A DNA stretch of 16,825 bases, taken from contig JBJOIT010000056.1 in the NCBI GenBank assembly GCA_046046915.1, positions 1 to 16,825 on the forward strand. The letters run 5' to 3'. Within the stretch, counting starts at the first letter, position 1. Every line of letters begins with the position of its first letter. Shown here piece after piece: positions 1 to 8,399 of the stretch. The translations under genes were made by a program, and so were the position numbers. Source of the DNA: JBEEJZ01 sp046046915 (GTDB lineage Bacteria; Pseudomonadota; Gammaproteobacteria; Burkholderiales; Burkholderiaceae_C). The notes beneath the pieces were generated by a model. That model saw only the letters and a program-made list of their open reading frames with translations, was not told where the DNA came from and did no database searches.

Positions 1-3000
1 GTATCGGTCACGGTAAAGCCGCTGGAGGCCAAGCCGGTGCCACCGTGGGCAACGGTCTGCTCCGTGTTGGTCACGGTCAGGGTGTACGTCACGGCATCGT
101 TGGCGGTGTCGTAGGCAGCCGTCTTGGCCATGTCCAAGTCGATGATGACCGGGGAAAGAGTGATAACAAGCGTCGTCGTTGAACGGTCCCCGTCCGCGTC
201 TTCTATCGTGTACACAAACTTGTCGGTTACTGTGGTCGACAAATTTGTATCAGTTGAGAGATATGTGTAGCTTCCATCCGAATAAAGCTTGAGGGTACCG
301 TGGGCTCCAGTGACGCCGGTGGCTCCAGTACCAACAGTGACTTCGGTTTGCAAGTCAGCAGGGTCACCTGCGGGCCGCACACCCACAACGCCACCAACAG
401 GCGAAGTTGTTTTGGCACCATCAGCACCGAACACATCGACCCCACCGGCATCCGTCAGCACGTTACCAGTGAGTTCAGTATTGACCGTCGCAGAATTGGT
501 GTCTGGATTAGCCGTCGGCACATCATCCACCACCTCAATCGTTACCGTCGCCGTCGAAGCGGCGTTCGAATTGTCGATGACACGAATCTGGAAGGCGTTG
601 GTTTCTGTGGCATTGGCGACGTCGGTGGTTCGGCTGGTTAGCGCAAACGTGTAGCCGAAGGTGCCGTTGTCATAGCTGTCGATAGTGACAGTGCCGTTGG
701 TCGTGGCAAACATTTTGCCAACCATAGCTGCGAGGTCCGCAACAAACTCCTCATTGGAGGAATTTGTGCCTGAGCCAATCGTCAAAGTCTTGATGACGGT
801 ACTGCCTGTGGTTTCAAAAGCGAGCGCTTTGATATTGCCTAGGCCGTCTACATCGCCAACATTGATGTAACCGCTGAAGAATTCAGAGGGGCTGGCAGCA
901 TCGGAACCATTGGTCAGTCCCGCTTCATAGACGACACCGTTGGCAGGTGAGGCGTTGATAGTCGGTGCATCATTGACCGGTGTGACGTTGAGTGTCACGG
1001 TAGCTTCATTCGAGCTCACTGAACCGTCACTGAGTGTGTACTTGAAGCTGTCTGGTGTGTTCGGGTTACCGGTGTTCCAGTGCTCGGTGGGCTCATACTC
1101 CATCGTGCCATCGGCTTTGATGTAAAGCGTGCCGTTGGCCAGGGTGACTTTCTTCCAATCCGATGTGCCGTTTCGGTCCGCACTGTCTGACAGGCTACTG
1201 AACGCCAGACCGTTGATGCTGGCGATAGTTAGGGTTTGGGATGTTTCATCGTTGTAGTCCACGCCGCCTAGCGTTCCCCCATTGTCATCGTCGTTGATAA
1301 TATTTGTAGCAGTCAGCAGCGTGTCTTCGGTGGCGGTGTAGGTGTTGTTGACCGCGACCGGCGCATCGTTGGCACCGTTGATGGAGATGGTCAGCGTAGC
1401 TGTGCTGAGAAGACCATCGGTATCGGTCACCGTGTAGGTGAAGGTATCCGTGATGGGTGTGCTTGCCGGACCAAGGGCTTTGACCGTGGCATTGTCGTTG
1501 TCGACAATGTATCGGTAGCTACCGTCGGACAAGATACGCAGAGTGCCGTACAGACCATCCGAACTGGCGTAGTTGGTCGAAAGGCTGGTGTAGCTGGTGG
1601 TGACGGGGGTGTCTGATTGAGAGCTTGCATTATCGTTGTGGATGAGTGTCACCTTTTTGGTATCGCCAGCATCGACATCCGTGTCATTCGGCAAAACATT
1701 GCCTGTGGCATCCGAACCCGCATTCACACCCGCCTCCAGAGCTACTCCAGTGTCATTCACACCCACGGGGGCATCGTTGGCACCTTCGATCGTGATGGTC
1801 AGGGTGGCGGAATTCAGATTACCGTTGTTGCCCAGTGCCAAATCCGACACGGTATAGGTGAACGACTCCTGCAAGGTGTTGGACGACGTACGCAACGCCT
1901 GCACGCTGGCATTGAGGTTATCGATCTCGTAAACATAGCTACCGTTCGCACCGATTTTCAGTGTGCCGTACTTACCGATAATTTCGGCGGGATTGCTGGA
2001 TGAAGTGGAGCTTGCAGCCGCAGTGTCGGAATTGCCAGTCTCAACGCTGGCGACCGTGGTGACGAAAGCGTTAGTTCCGGGAGTTACCAAGCCCGTGGGA
2101 TTGGTTACGGCGACAATCAGGTTGGGATCGGTGTCGTTACTGAGGACGTTACCTGTGGGGTTCGTGCCAGTGGTGCCGCCCCCCGAAGCCGGGTTGGTTT
2201 CACTGCCACCGTTTTCAATCGCGCTACCAGAAACGTTTGTGTCGTTGACGCCTACCGGATCATTGCTACCGGAGCCATAGACCGTGATAGTCAGCGTGGC
2301 GGTATCAATGGCACCCAACGCATCCTTCACCGTGTAGTTAAAGACCTCGGTCCCGGACTGTCCTTCGTTGAGATTGATCGTTCCAGCTGGGCGTGTGTCT
2401 GTGTTTGTGTATGGGGTATACACGTAACCACCTAGATACTTGCCGGACACATCTTGAGTAAAGTTAAGCGTACCGTAAGTCCCTTGGAGGGTTGTCCCGA
2501 CCAAGGTAGCAAATGAAATCGTTGTGTTGGAAGGAGCAACAGAACCGTTCAGTGTGATTGAGGTTAATGTGCTGCCTGTATAAACAACGTTAGTCACAGT
2601 CGCACTGCCGCCTGTCCATGTGGCCTGCATGCCTGCTGAGACCGTCATCTGAGTGTCAGAAATGCTGAGCCCGGAAAGTGTCGTTACGCCAGACGAGGCT
2701 GTGACGTAAAAAATTTTATTTACAGTGGGCGTACCGTTGTTGGTAATGGAGAAAACCGCAACATTGCTGACCGGAGTACCATCGGGCAGGAAATCAGTCG
2801 TTGAGTTGGCAGATGCATAAGCTGCAAATTTTGCCCAGTCAGCTGATGCCAATGTCAAGTTTCCACTAGATACGCTACCCAACATTGGCGTAGTGCCATC
2901 GGTTTGAGTTAGTTTCGTCCATGTCAAATCATTGGTGGTCCTCAAATCACCGTCCGTATCTATGGCTACAAAAATCTCTTGATTGTTGGCAGTTGTGACA

Positions 3001-5762
3001 CCGGCTGTGACAACAGTTGCGGAGGCGGTAGAAGTGGATGCAGTTGTAGCTGAAACAGTGAAAGAGGTATCAACTACCTCCCTTGTTTCTGAGTAGCGAT
3101 CAACGTCGTTGTCATTTGCCAACACATTGCCGGTGGCTTTATAACCCACGGCATCCGTTCCACCATATGCTCCAGTACCAGTTGTCAACAGTGATTCTTT
3201 AGCTGTGTCGTAATCGTTAGCGGCTGCCGGGTTGTCATTGCTGCCCTTGATGGTGATGATCAAGGTGTTTGAAGACGTGGCACCCGCCGAATCCTTGATC
3301 GTGTAGGTGTAGGTTTCAATCAGCTCATTTGCGGTCTCGCGCAGCTCCTGGACTGCAGCGTTGCTGTTGTCGACTTCGTATTTGTAGCTGCCATCCTTGC
3401 CGATTTTCAGCGTGCCGTACATACCAATGGCACTTGCAGGTGACGTCGTTGAGCTTGTATTTGAGCTAGTGACTGCAGTGCTGCTGCCTTTGGCCGCATT
3501 GGTGACAAGTGACACCGTGTGGGTGGTGCCAGGCGTGACCAAACCAGTTGGATTGGTCCCTGCAACGATTAAATCAACGTCGGTGTCATTGCTCAGAACG
3601 TTTCCAGTCGGGTCGGATCCCGCTGATCCCCCGGTAGCAACACTGTTAACAGCAAGCGCGTCGCCAACTTCGATGGCATCAACCAGATCAGCAACACCCA
3701 AGGGTGCATCGTTGACCGGCGTAACGTTCAGGGTCACCGTGGCTGAATTGGAAACCTTTACGTCCAACCCATCGACTCCGGTGTCCTTGACCGTATATGT
3801 GAATGTGTCGCCAAGGCTACTATTCAGATTAGGGACGTAAATGATCGATCCGCCCGCCCTCAGGTAAGCCGTACCGTTCGTCAACGTGAGCTTTGAATAG
3901 CCGATATAGGGGCCAGAAGTTTCAACCACCAAGGCACTGAATGCGGTCGTTGTGGAACCGACCGTCACGTTGTTGATGCTCAGGGTAGCAGTAGTCGATT
4001 CGGTGTCAGAGTCCTTGCCGGCGATAGGATCAACGTCAGTAATGATGTTCCCGGACAAATCAACATCTTCCAGGGTGGTGTAAGTATTGCTCTTGGCGAC
4101 TGGCGCATCGTTAATGCCAAAGATGTACTTCCAGGTCTCTGTCCCATTGAACGCGCCGCCGCCAATGTCGCCGTTGACGGAGTTGTCCTGAGTCGCAGAT
4201 ACCGTGGCACCGTAAATCTTGCTCGTGCCACTCATCAGGTCGCTTCCCGACGGCCAGGCAACCAGTGTCTCGTAATTTACCGAGGTCGAAGACGGCTCGA
4301 GATTACTGGTGATGTATGTCTTGAAAGCCGCGTAGGCGTTCAGGTTGAAATTCAGGACGTAGTAGTGCTCTTTGGCGCCGTCGGCATCGAGGTCGCTTGA
4401 AGTTGGTGTAGAGCTTGTTGCAACAGCGGTGCTGTCAAAGTAGATCTTCAGTCCTGCGGCATAGGTGTTACCGGTCGTGTCAGTTAGTCCAACACTTGTG
4501 CCGCTGAAAGCGGAATGGAAATTCGCAGAATCGTAAATTGTGAATTGTTCGGACAAGCCGCCGGCGATCGTGGTCGAATTGGGGCGTAAGTTAGATTCTG
4601 CCGTACCGCCATCTTCCAGAGGTGACAGGAGAATGCCATACGTGTAAGTGTTTGAATTGACCAGATCTACGGTGACATCGGATATACCGTCAAAAGAGTT
4701 ACTACCCGTTCCTTCCTTGACGGTCAGAGTCAGACAGAATTCAGGGATGCCATCGCCGTTCAGGTCGATCAGGGTGTTCGCTGCGGGTTCCGTCAAACCA
4801 GTCTCGCCGGCCTCGATCCTAATCTTGAAATAAATCTGGTTCGTCGCGCTGTCGACGTAGTACTGCAAATAAGGCTTGTCAGCTGTCCCGACCAAATCTG
4901 GTGCCGCCGCAGTCCAACCTCCATCGGATCCAGCCTTGTTGGGGTCGCTCGGGCGCCCCAGGGTCACCCAACCGACGGTAGCAGGTGTGGGGTCCGCGGC
5001 CTCGGCAGCCACCAACTTGCCATCAATCATCAACAGTCGATAGTCGTTGTCGGTAGCGAAGCCAGGCGCAGTAGTGTCGGTGCCAGTCACGGTGGCAGAG
5101 AAACGCTCGCCTTCGTCGCCCACCGTGTCGGCAGTTGCGTTCAGGCGTGCATCAAAGCTGTGGCCCAGCTCCTCAACCAGCACTCGTGCTATAGCGCTGT
5201 TGTCAGCGCCAGACTGAACCCAGTCAGCATTCAAATAGATGACTGACTGGCCATCGGAACCCTGAGCCGCAAAAGCCCCTAGAGCGCCTTGAAGTTCGGC
5301 ACTGGTCCGCAATTCCACGCGCAAGGTGACCTCGCCGGCGGCCACATCGGCCAGGAAGGCATCTGCAGCAGCCTGCCACTGCGCAGAAGGCTCACCTGTC
5401 TGCCCGCCATTGAACAGCGTAAACAGCTGCTGCTTGGCATCTGGCCGGGCCAAGAAGTCGGCGACCAGTTTTTCGGCTTCGGCTTGGGCGGTGATCACGG
5501 CAGCGGGCATGGCAGACTCGGGCGCGGCAAAGTGCAGCAGGCCGTCGTTCACGTTTTTGTCCACCACTACCGTCTTGGACGCCTCGCTCACCACATCGCC
5601 CACCGCAGCGCCATCAAACATGAAGCGCTGCTCCAGGGCCATCATGCTGGGTTTGCGGCGCACGAGCTTGCGGCCGGCACCCTTGGCCTCTACCTTGCTG
5701 GTGGCTGCCGCTGCGATGGCGGCTTCAAACAGGCCGAGCTGGTTTTGCTTGGATGGGTTCAT
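1..5762 (-). CDS. giant VCBS/cadherin-repeat adhesin, N-terminal part (3' end beyond the window)
   Basis: A continuous reading frame of about 1,920 codons runs off the left edge, so the C-terminus, where a type I secretion signal would lie, is not seen. The ATG at 5762 is preceded by AGGAG with a 6-nt spacer. There is no Sec signal peptide. Residues 43-53 read LEQRFMFDGAA, resembling the conserved N-terminal LEPR/MFDGA motif of large repetitive exported proteins. Residues about 60-215 form a globular region with an EELGH motif (197-201). Residues about 230-550 form another domain with calcium-loop-like motifs (DLNGDGIPE at 333, DLDADGAKE at 457). From 551 on come VCBS and cadherin/Ig-like repeats whose borders carry NDAP-type motifs. 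At about 1,870 a DUF11-like segment begins. The family acts in cell-surface adhesion or biofilm formation; the exact ligand is unknown. It lies downstream of adaptor and TolC-like genes after a 120-bp gap with no clear terminator. Confidence 0.9.
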   Translation of the reverse strand, partial: MNPSKQNQLGLFEAAIAAAATSKVEAKGAGRKLVRRKPSMMALEQRFMFDGAAVGDVVSEASKTVVVDKNVNDGLLHFAAPESAMPAAVITAQAEAEKLVADFLARPDAKQQLFTLFNGGQTGEPSAQWQAAADAFLADVAAGEVTLRVELRTSAELQGALGAFAAQGSDGQSVIYLNADWVQSGADNSAIARVLVEELGHSFDARLNATADTVGDEGERFSATVTGTDTTAPGFATDNDYRLLMIDGKLVAAEAADPTPATVGWVTLGRPSDPNKAGSDGGWTAAAPDLVGTADKPYLQYYVDSATNQIYFKIRIEAGETGLTEPAANTLIDLNGDGIPEFCLTLTVKEGTGSNSFDGISDVTVDLVNSNTYTYGILLSPLEDGGTAESNLRPNSTTIAGGLSEQFTIYDSANFHSAFSGTSVGLTDTTGNTYAAGLKIYFDSTAVATSSTPTSSDLDADGAKEHYYVLNFNLNAYAAFKTYITSNLEPSSTSVNYETLVAWPSGSDLMSGTSKIYGATVSATQDNSVNGDIGGGAFNGTETWKYIFGINDAPVAKSNTYTTLEDVDLSGNIITDVDPIAGKDSDTESTTATLSINNVTVGSTTTAFSALVVETSGPYIGYSKLTLTNGTAYLRAGGSIIYVPNLNSSLGDTFTYTVKDTGVDGLDVKVSNSATVTLNVTPVNDAPLGVADLVDAIEVGDALAVNSVATGGSAGSDPTGNVLSNDTDVDLIVAGTNPTGLVTPGTTHTVSLVTNAAKGSSTAVTSSNTSSTTSPASAIGMYGTLKIGKDGSYKYEVDNSNAAVQELRETANELIETYTYTIKDSAGATSSNTLIITIKGSNDNPAAANDYDTAKESLLTTGTGAYGGTDAVGYKATGNVLANDNDVDRYSETREVVDTSFTVSATTASTSTASATVVTAGVTTANNQEIFVAIDTDGDLRTTNDLTWTKLTQTDGTTPMLGSVSSGNLTLASADWAKFAAYASANSTTDFLPDGTPVSNVAVFSITNNGTPTVNKIFYVTASSGVTTLSGLSISDTQMTVSAGMQATWTGGSATVTNVVYTGSTLTSITLNGSVAPSNTTISFATLVGTTLQGTYGTLNFTQDVSGKYLGGYVYTPYTNTDTRPAGTINLNEGQSGTEVFNYTVKDALGAIDTATLTITVYGSGSNDPVGVNDTNVSGSAIENGGSETNPASGGGTTGTNPTGNVLSNDTDPNLIVAVTNPTGLVTPGTNAFVTTVASVETGNSDTAAASSTSSSNPAEIIGKYGTLKIGANGSYVYEIDNLNASVQALRTSSNTLQESFTYTVSDLALGNNGNLNSATLTITIEGANDAPVGVNDTGVALEAGVNAGSDATGNVLPNDTDVDAGDTKKVTLIHNDNASSQSDTPVTTSYTSLSTNYASSDGLYGTLRILSDGSYRYIVDNDNATVKALGPASTPITDTFTYTVTDTDGLLSTATLTISINGANDAPVAVNNTYTATEDTLLTATNIINDDDNGGTLGGVDYNDETSQTLTIASINGLAFSSLSDSADRNGTSDWKKVTLANGTLYIKADGTMEYEPTEHWNTGNPNTPDSFKYTLSDGSVSSNEATVTLNVTPVNDAPTINASPANGVVYEAGLTNGSDAASPSEFFSGYINVGDVDGLGNIKALAFETTGSTVIKTLTIGSGTNSSNEEFVADLAAMVGKMFATTNGTVTIDSYDNGTFGYTFALTSRTTDVANATETNAFQIRVIDNSNAASTATVTIEVVDDVPTANPDTNSATVNTELTGNVLTDAGGVDVFGADGAKTTSPVGGVVGVRPAGDPADLQTEVTVGTGATGVTGAHGTLKLYSDGSYTYLSTDTNLSTTVTDKFVYTIEDADGDRSTTTLVITLSPVIIDLDMAKTAAYDTANDAVTYTLTVTNTEQTVAHGGTGLASSGFTVTD
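522..4112 (-). repeat. array of VCBS and cadherin/Ig-like domain repeats within the adhesin
   Basis: Repeat borders marked by NDAP, NDNP, NDPV or DDVP motifs fall at residues 551, 684, 842, 1167, 1329, 1465, 1597 and 1746, a period of 130-160 residues with one outlier of 325. Five units (from 684, 842, 1167, 1329 and 1746) have the VCBS layout: TGNVL, NDxDVD, then (Y/H)GTLK/R, DGSYxY and FxYTxxD. Units from 551, 1465 and 1597 look more like cadherin/Ig-type domains. The units are diverged at DNA level, with short conserved stretches such as the YGTLKIG-coding block at 1951-1971 and 3400-3420, which differ by one base in 21. Acidic NDxDVD motifs suggest calcium binding; this is inferred from the family. 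Confidence 0.85.
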
Positions 5763-5882
5763 GGTGATCTCCTGGCGTTTTGAGCCTTGTGTTCTAAGCC
5801 GTTTGTTTGCTTGTGAACAGACGTTGAAACAATGGTTGGTTTGGCGGTGGCGTGCATGGGGCAAGTGCCTGGTGGCGCCTGC

Positions 5883-6668
5883 CTATCGCCCTGCCGATAT
5901 TTGGACGCGGCCGCTCATGCCGGCAACCAGCTCGGCAAAGCGCCCGTCGATGGTGGCGGTGACCTTAACTGACTGACTGACCGGGTCGACCCGCGCACCC
6001 AAGCGCGTGACGTGCGCGGGGTAAGACTTGCCGGTTTCGTCGATGCCCACCCTGAAGCGGTGGCCGCTTTTTAGCCAACGCAGCCAGCCTGAGGGCACCA
6101 GGAACTCCAGCTCCAGAGAGCTGTCATCCAGGATGTCAAGCAGTGCCACGCCGGGCTGCACAAACTGCTGCTCGCGCACCTTTTGCTCGGCCACGCGGCC
6201 GTCAAAGGGGGCTGTGACCTGGCACTTGCTCAGCACCGAGTTGTTGGTGGCCACATCGGCCTTGGCTTTGGCCACGGCTGCGAGCGACAAATCAAGGTCT
6301 AGTTGCCCTACAGAGCGCAGCTCGGCCAGGCGCTGGTTAGCTGCAAAGGTGAATTCGGCGCCCTGCAGCTCGGCCGCTGCTTTTTGCAGCAGGGTTTCTT
6401 GCACGGTGCAGTCAAAACCTACCAGCAAGTCGCCTGACTTAAATGAGGCACCCTCGCGCACGGGCAGGCGGTTGACCTTGGCGCCAATTTCTGAGGCCAA
6501 CGTGGTGTAACGCACGGGCATGAGCTGGGCGCGGATGTCCTGGCGCTCTAGCGCCGTGCGGGGCAGAACGGGCAAGGCGTCAACCGCTGGCGGGGTTTGC
6601 GCCAGGGCTGCTTGCCCTAGCACGCCAGCACAAACCGCAGCCAACCAGGGCCGCATGCAGATCACCAT
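5883..6668 (-). CDS. periplasmic adaptor subunit (HlyD / RND membrane-fusion type), short form
   Basis: This encodes 261 residues from the ATG at 6668, which overlaps the stop of the upstream TolC-like gene and so suggests translational coupling. An AAGG lies just upstream. An internal ATG at 6656 would also give a good signal peptide, and the frame stays open back to 6737. Residues 1-23 look like a Sec signal ending ALA. A first lipoyl/barrel-sandwich half lies at about 55-88 (EIGAKVNRLPVREG, GDLLVGFD), an alpha-helical hairpin at about 89-147, and the second half at about 150-180 (TAPFDGRVAEQKV). A beta-barrel follows to the end (MSGRVQIS). Such adaptors bridge an inner-membrane pump to a TolC channel. 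At 261 residues it is shorter than typical members and lacks a clear membrane-proximal domain and the N-terminal anchor of HlyD. Its likely job, from position, is export of the adjacent adhesin; efflux is the alternative. Confidence 0.85.
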   Translation of the reverse strand: MVICMRPWLAAVCAGVLGQAALAQTPPAVDALPVLPRTALERQDIRAQLMPVRYTTLASEIGAKVNRLPVREGASFKSGDLLVGFDCTVQETLLQKAAAELQGAEFTFAANQRLAELRSVGQLDLDLSLAAVAKAKADVATNNSVLSKCQVTAPFDGRVAEQKVREQQFVQPGVALLDILDDSSLELEFLVPSGWLRWLKSGHRFRVGIDETGKSYPAHVTRLGARVDPVSQSVKVTATIDGRFAELVAGMSGRVQISAGR

Positions 6669-8236
6669 GAAGCCTTGGCCTGGGCAACCTTGGCACCGGT
6701 GTCCATCACCGAGCTGGTTTGCATCAGCGGCTCCCAAGGCTTGTTGTTGGCCTTGAGTTGCTCGGTGAGGTCTTTCAGGCTCAGCTCGCCGGTGCTGCCG
6801 ATGCGGGGCTCCAGGCCCAGCGTGGCCATGAGCTTGTTCTCGGCGGCTTGCACCTGGGCCAGGGCCTGGTAGCGGCGCAGCAAGCTCAGGATGGCGGTGG
6901 TTTCATTGCTGACGCGGTCCAGCGCGCTGCTGGTCTGGGCCGAAGCGCGGTTACGCACGTGCTCGGCAATGCGCTGGTCGGTGGAGTAGATGGCGTCAGC
7001 ACGGTCAAACTGGTTGCGGGCGCTCACCAGCTGCAGGCGCGCCAGGTGCATTTGTGTGACCACGGCCAGTTGCATGGTCATGCGACGCTGCTCTGCCAGT
7101 GCCACACCAGCTTCAGCCAACTTCTTTTGGCCTGGGCCAGTGATGAGGTTAAACAGGTTGAAGGACAGCTGCAGGCCGGCTTCGTTCCAGTTGTTGTTGA
7201 CGAGGTATTTGTCGGAGTCGTACTTGAGGTTGTAGTTGAACGACAGATTGGGGAACAAGCGCGCCATGGTGCGGCGGACTTCTTCGCGGGCCACACGCAC
7301 GTTGTAGTGTTGCTCGCGCAGGTCGGCGTTTTGGGCCAAGGTGGCTTCTTCGAGCTTTTGCACCGGCAGCTTGAGCACTTGGTCATCTGCCAGGGTGCCG
7401 TCTTCATTGGCCAGCGTGAAAACTTGGCCGATGGGGGCATTGATCAAGGTGGCCAGCTCAACTTGGGCAGACGACAGCTCTTGGGTGATGGATTCGAGCA
7501 AACGCAGGTTTTCAAGCAACTGGCGCTGGTAGCGCAGGGCGTCCAGCGGGTTGCGCACGCGCTCGCCTTCCGCCTTGCGGGAGTCATTCAGGGCGGCTTC
7601 GCCCATGGCGATGGTGTCGGCCACGCTCTTTTGCAGCTTTTGGGCGCTCACGGCACGCCAGTAGGCGGTGCGCACGTCTTGCATGAGCAGGTGCATGGCC
7701 TTGCGGCGGCGCTCTAGGGCAATCAGCACACGGTCAGAGGCCTGCTTGCTGCCGTAGTAGCCCACGCCGATGTCCAGCAGGCTCCAGGTGAAGCCGAGGT
7801 CGGTGGTGTTGTGGGTGGCTTCTGTGGAAGTAGAAGCAGAGGTTGAGACAGCGCCGTTGGGGTAAGGGCTGCTAAACGTGCCGCGCTCGTTGTTGCGCGT
7901 GGAATACCCAGCCTGAGCCATCAGCTTGGGCAGCATGTCGTACTTGTTCACGTCGAGCTGGTTGAGGGCCATCGCCTCTTCCATCATCTTGGTGCGGCGC
8001 TCGAGGTTGTACTTGAGGGCGCGGGCCATGGCCTCATCCAGCGTCAGGGGGCCAGCGATGGGTTCGACATCTTTACGGATGTTGGCCGTGTCGGCCTGGT
8101 TGAGTTCTTGCAGATCCTTTTGTACCAGGGGCGATGGGGCCAGGGAGCTGCATGCCGCCAAAACAGACACGGCAGCACTGACGGCGAGCAGTTTGAAGGT
8201 GCGGCGAGCGGTCGTTGTGTTGTGTAGGGTTTTCAT
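6662..8236 (-). CDS. TolC-family outer-membrane channel, predicted lipoprotein
   Basis: This encodes 524 residues from the ATG at 8236, chosen because AAGAGA lies just upstream and it begins directly with a lipoprotein signal. The frame is open upstream to 8302, but that extension is not signal-like. Residues 1-28 are a signal peptide with lipobox LAAC, giving lipidated Cys29 followed by Ser, so sorting to the outer membrane is expected. The mature part has the long helical, Ala/Gln/Glu-rich pattern of outer-membrane factors (LTLDEAMARALKYN near the start, long coiled-coil stretches) with predicted strands such as GFTWSLLDIGV and GLQLSFNLFN. Trimers of this family form the outer-membrane duct for type I secretion or tripartite pumps. 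It overlaps the adaptor gene and precedes the adhesin gene, supporting a common export role. A candidate regulator site lies about 120 bp upstream. Confidence 0.9.
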   Translation of the reverse strand: MKTLHNTTTARRTFKLLAVSAAVSVLAACSSLAPSPLVQKDLQELNQADTANIRKDVEPIAGPLTLDEAMARALKYNLERRTKMMEEAMALNQLDVNKYDMLPKLMAQAGYSTRNNERGTFSSPYPNGAVSTSASTSTEATHNTTDLGFTWSLLDIGVGYYGSKQASDRVLIALERRRKAMHLLMQDVRTAYWRAVSAQKLQKSVADTIAMGEAALNDSRKAEGERVRNPLDALRYQRQLLENLRLLESITQELSSAQVELATLINAPIGQVFTLANEDGTLADDQVLKLPVQKLEEATLAQNADLREQHYNVRVAREEVRRTMARLFPNLSFNYNLKYDSDKYLVNNNWNEAGLQLSFNLFNLITGPGQKKLAEAGVALAEQRRMTMQLAVVTQMHLARLQLVSARNQFDRADAIYSTDQRIAEHVRNRASAQTSSALDRVSNETTAILSLLRRYQALAQVQAAENKLMATLGLEPRIGSTGELSLKDLTEQLKANNKPWEPLMQTSSVMDTGAKVAQAKASW

Positions 8237-8352
8237 GTCTCTTAGGGTTGAAGTGAAAGTAAAGGTTGCCGAAATGACAAAACGCAATGCAAGCTGTCCC
8301 ATCGGGTTGGTAACTCGTAAAGCTTACATCCAAATACATGTGTTTTTGGTGA

Positions 8353-8363
8353 CCAAATGGGTA
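8353..8363 (-). promoter_or_regulatory. candidate regulator half-site upstream of the TolC-like gene
   Basis: The 11-mer CCAAATGGGTA (plus strand) is identical to the core of the dyad between the histidine kinase and response regulator genes (9968-9978). Here one arm is preserved (ATGGGTAG) and the other is degenerate (TGACC). It lies in the 163-bp gap between the end of the histidine kinase gene and the TolC-like gene. On the minus strand a TAAGCT hexamer (8326-8321) lies 30.5 bp from the site centre, the same spacing as the hexamers flanking the dyad, though it is a weak -10. Function is inferred. Confidence 0.4.
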
Positions 8364-8399
8364 GTTTTTGACGGCAAACCGGGGCGACAAAAACATGCA

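Noticed and set aside
289..2280. Several plus-strand open frames of 60-130 codons in the adhesin region
   Set aside because: They are antisense to repeat-coding DNA, Val/Ser/Thr/Pro-rich with no ribosome-binding sites or domains; the minus frame is open throughout.
5763..5882. Possible terminator or promoter between the adaptor and adhesin genes
   Set aside because: Only a short imperfect GC hairpin without a T-run and no convincing -35/-10 pair were found, so read-through from the TolC-like operon cannot be excluded.
6669..6737. Upstream extension of the adaptor to the ATG at 6737
   Set aside because: The added residues overlap the TolC-like gene, are not signal-like and would put the Sec signal internally; the ATG at 6668 or 6656 is better.
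6719..7717. 332-codon open frame on the plus strand opposite the TolC-like gene
   Set aside because: It is antisense to an outer-membrane factor gene with a perfect lipobox; the product is low-complexity Gly/Val/Gln/His and looks like a shadow.
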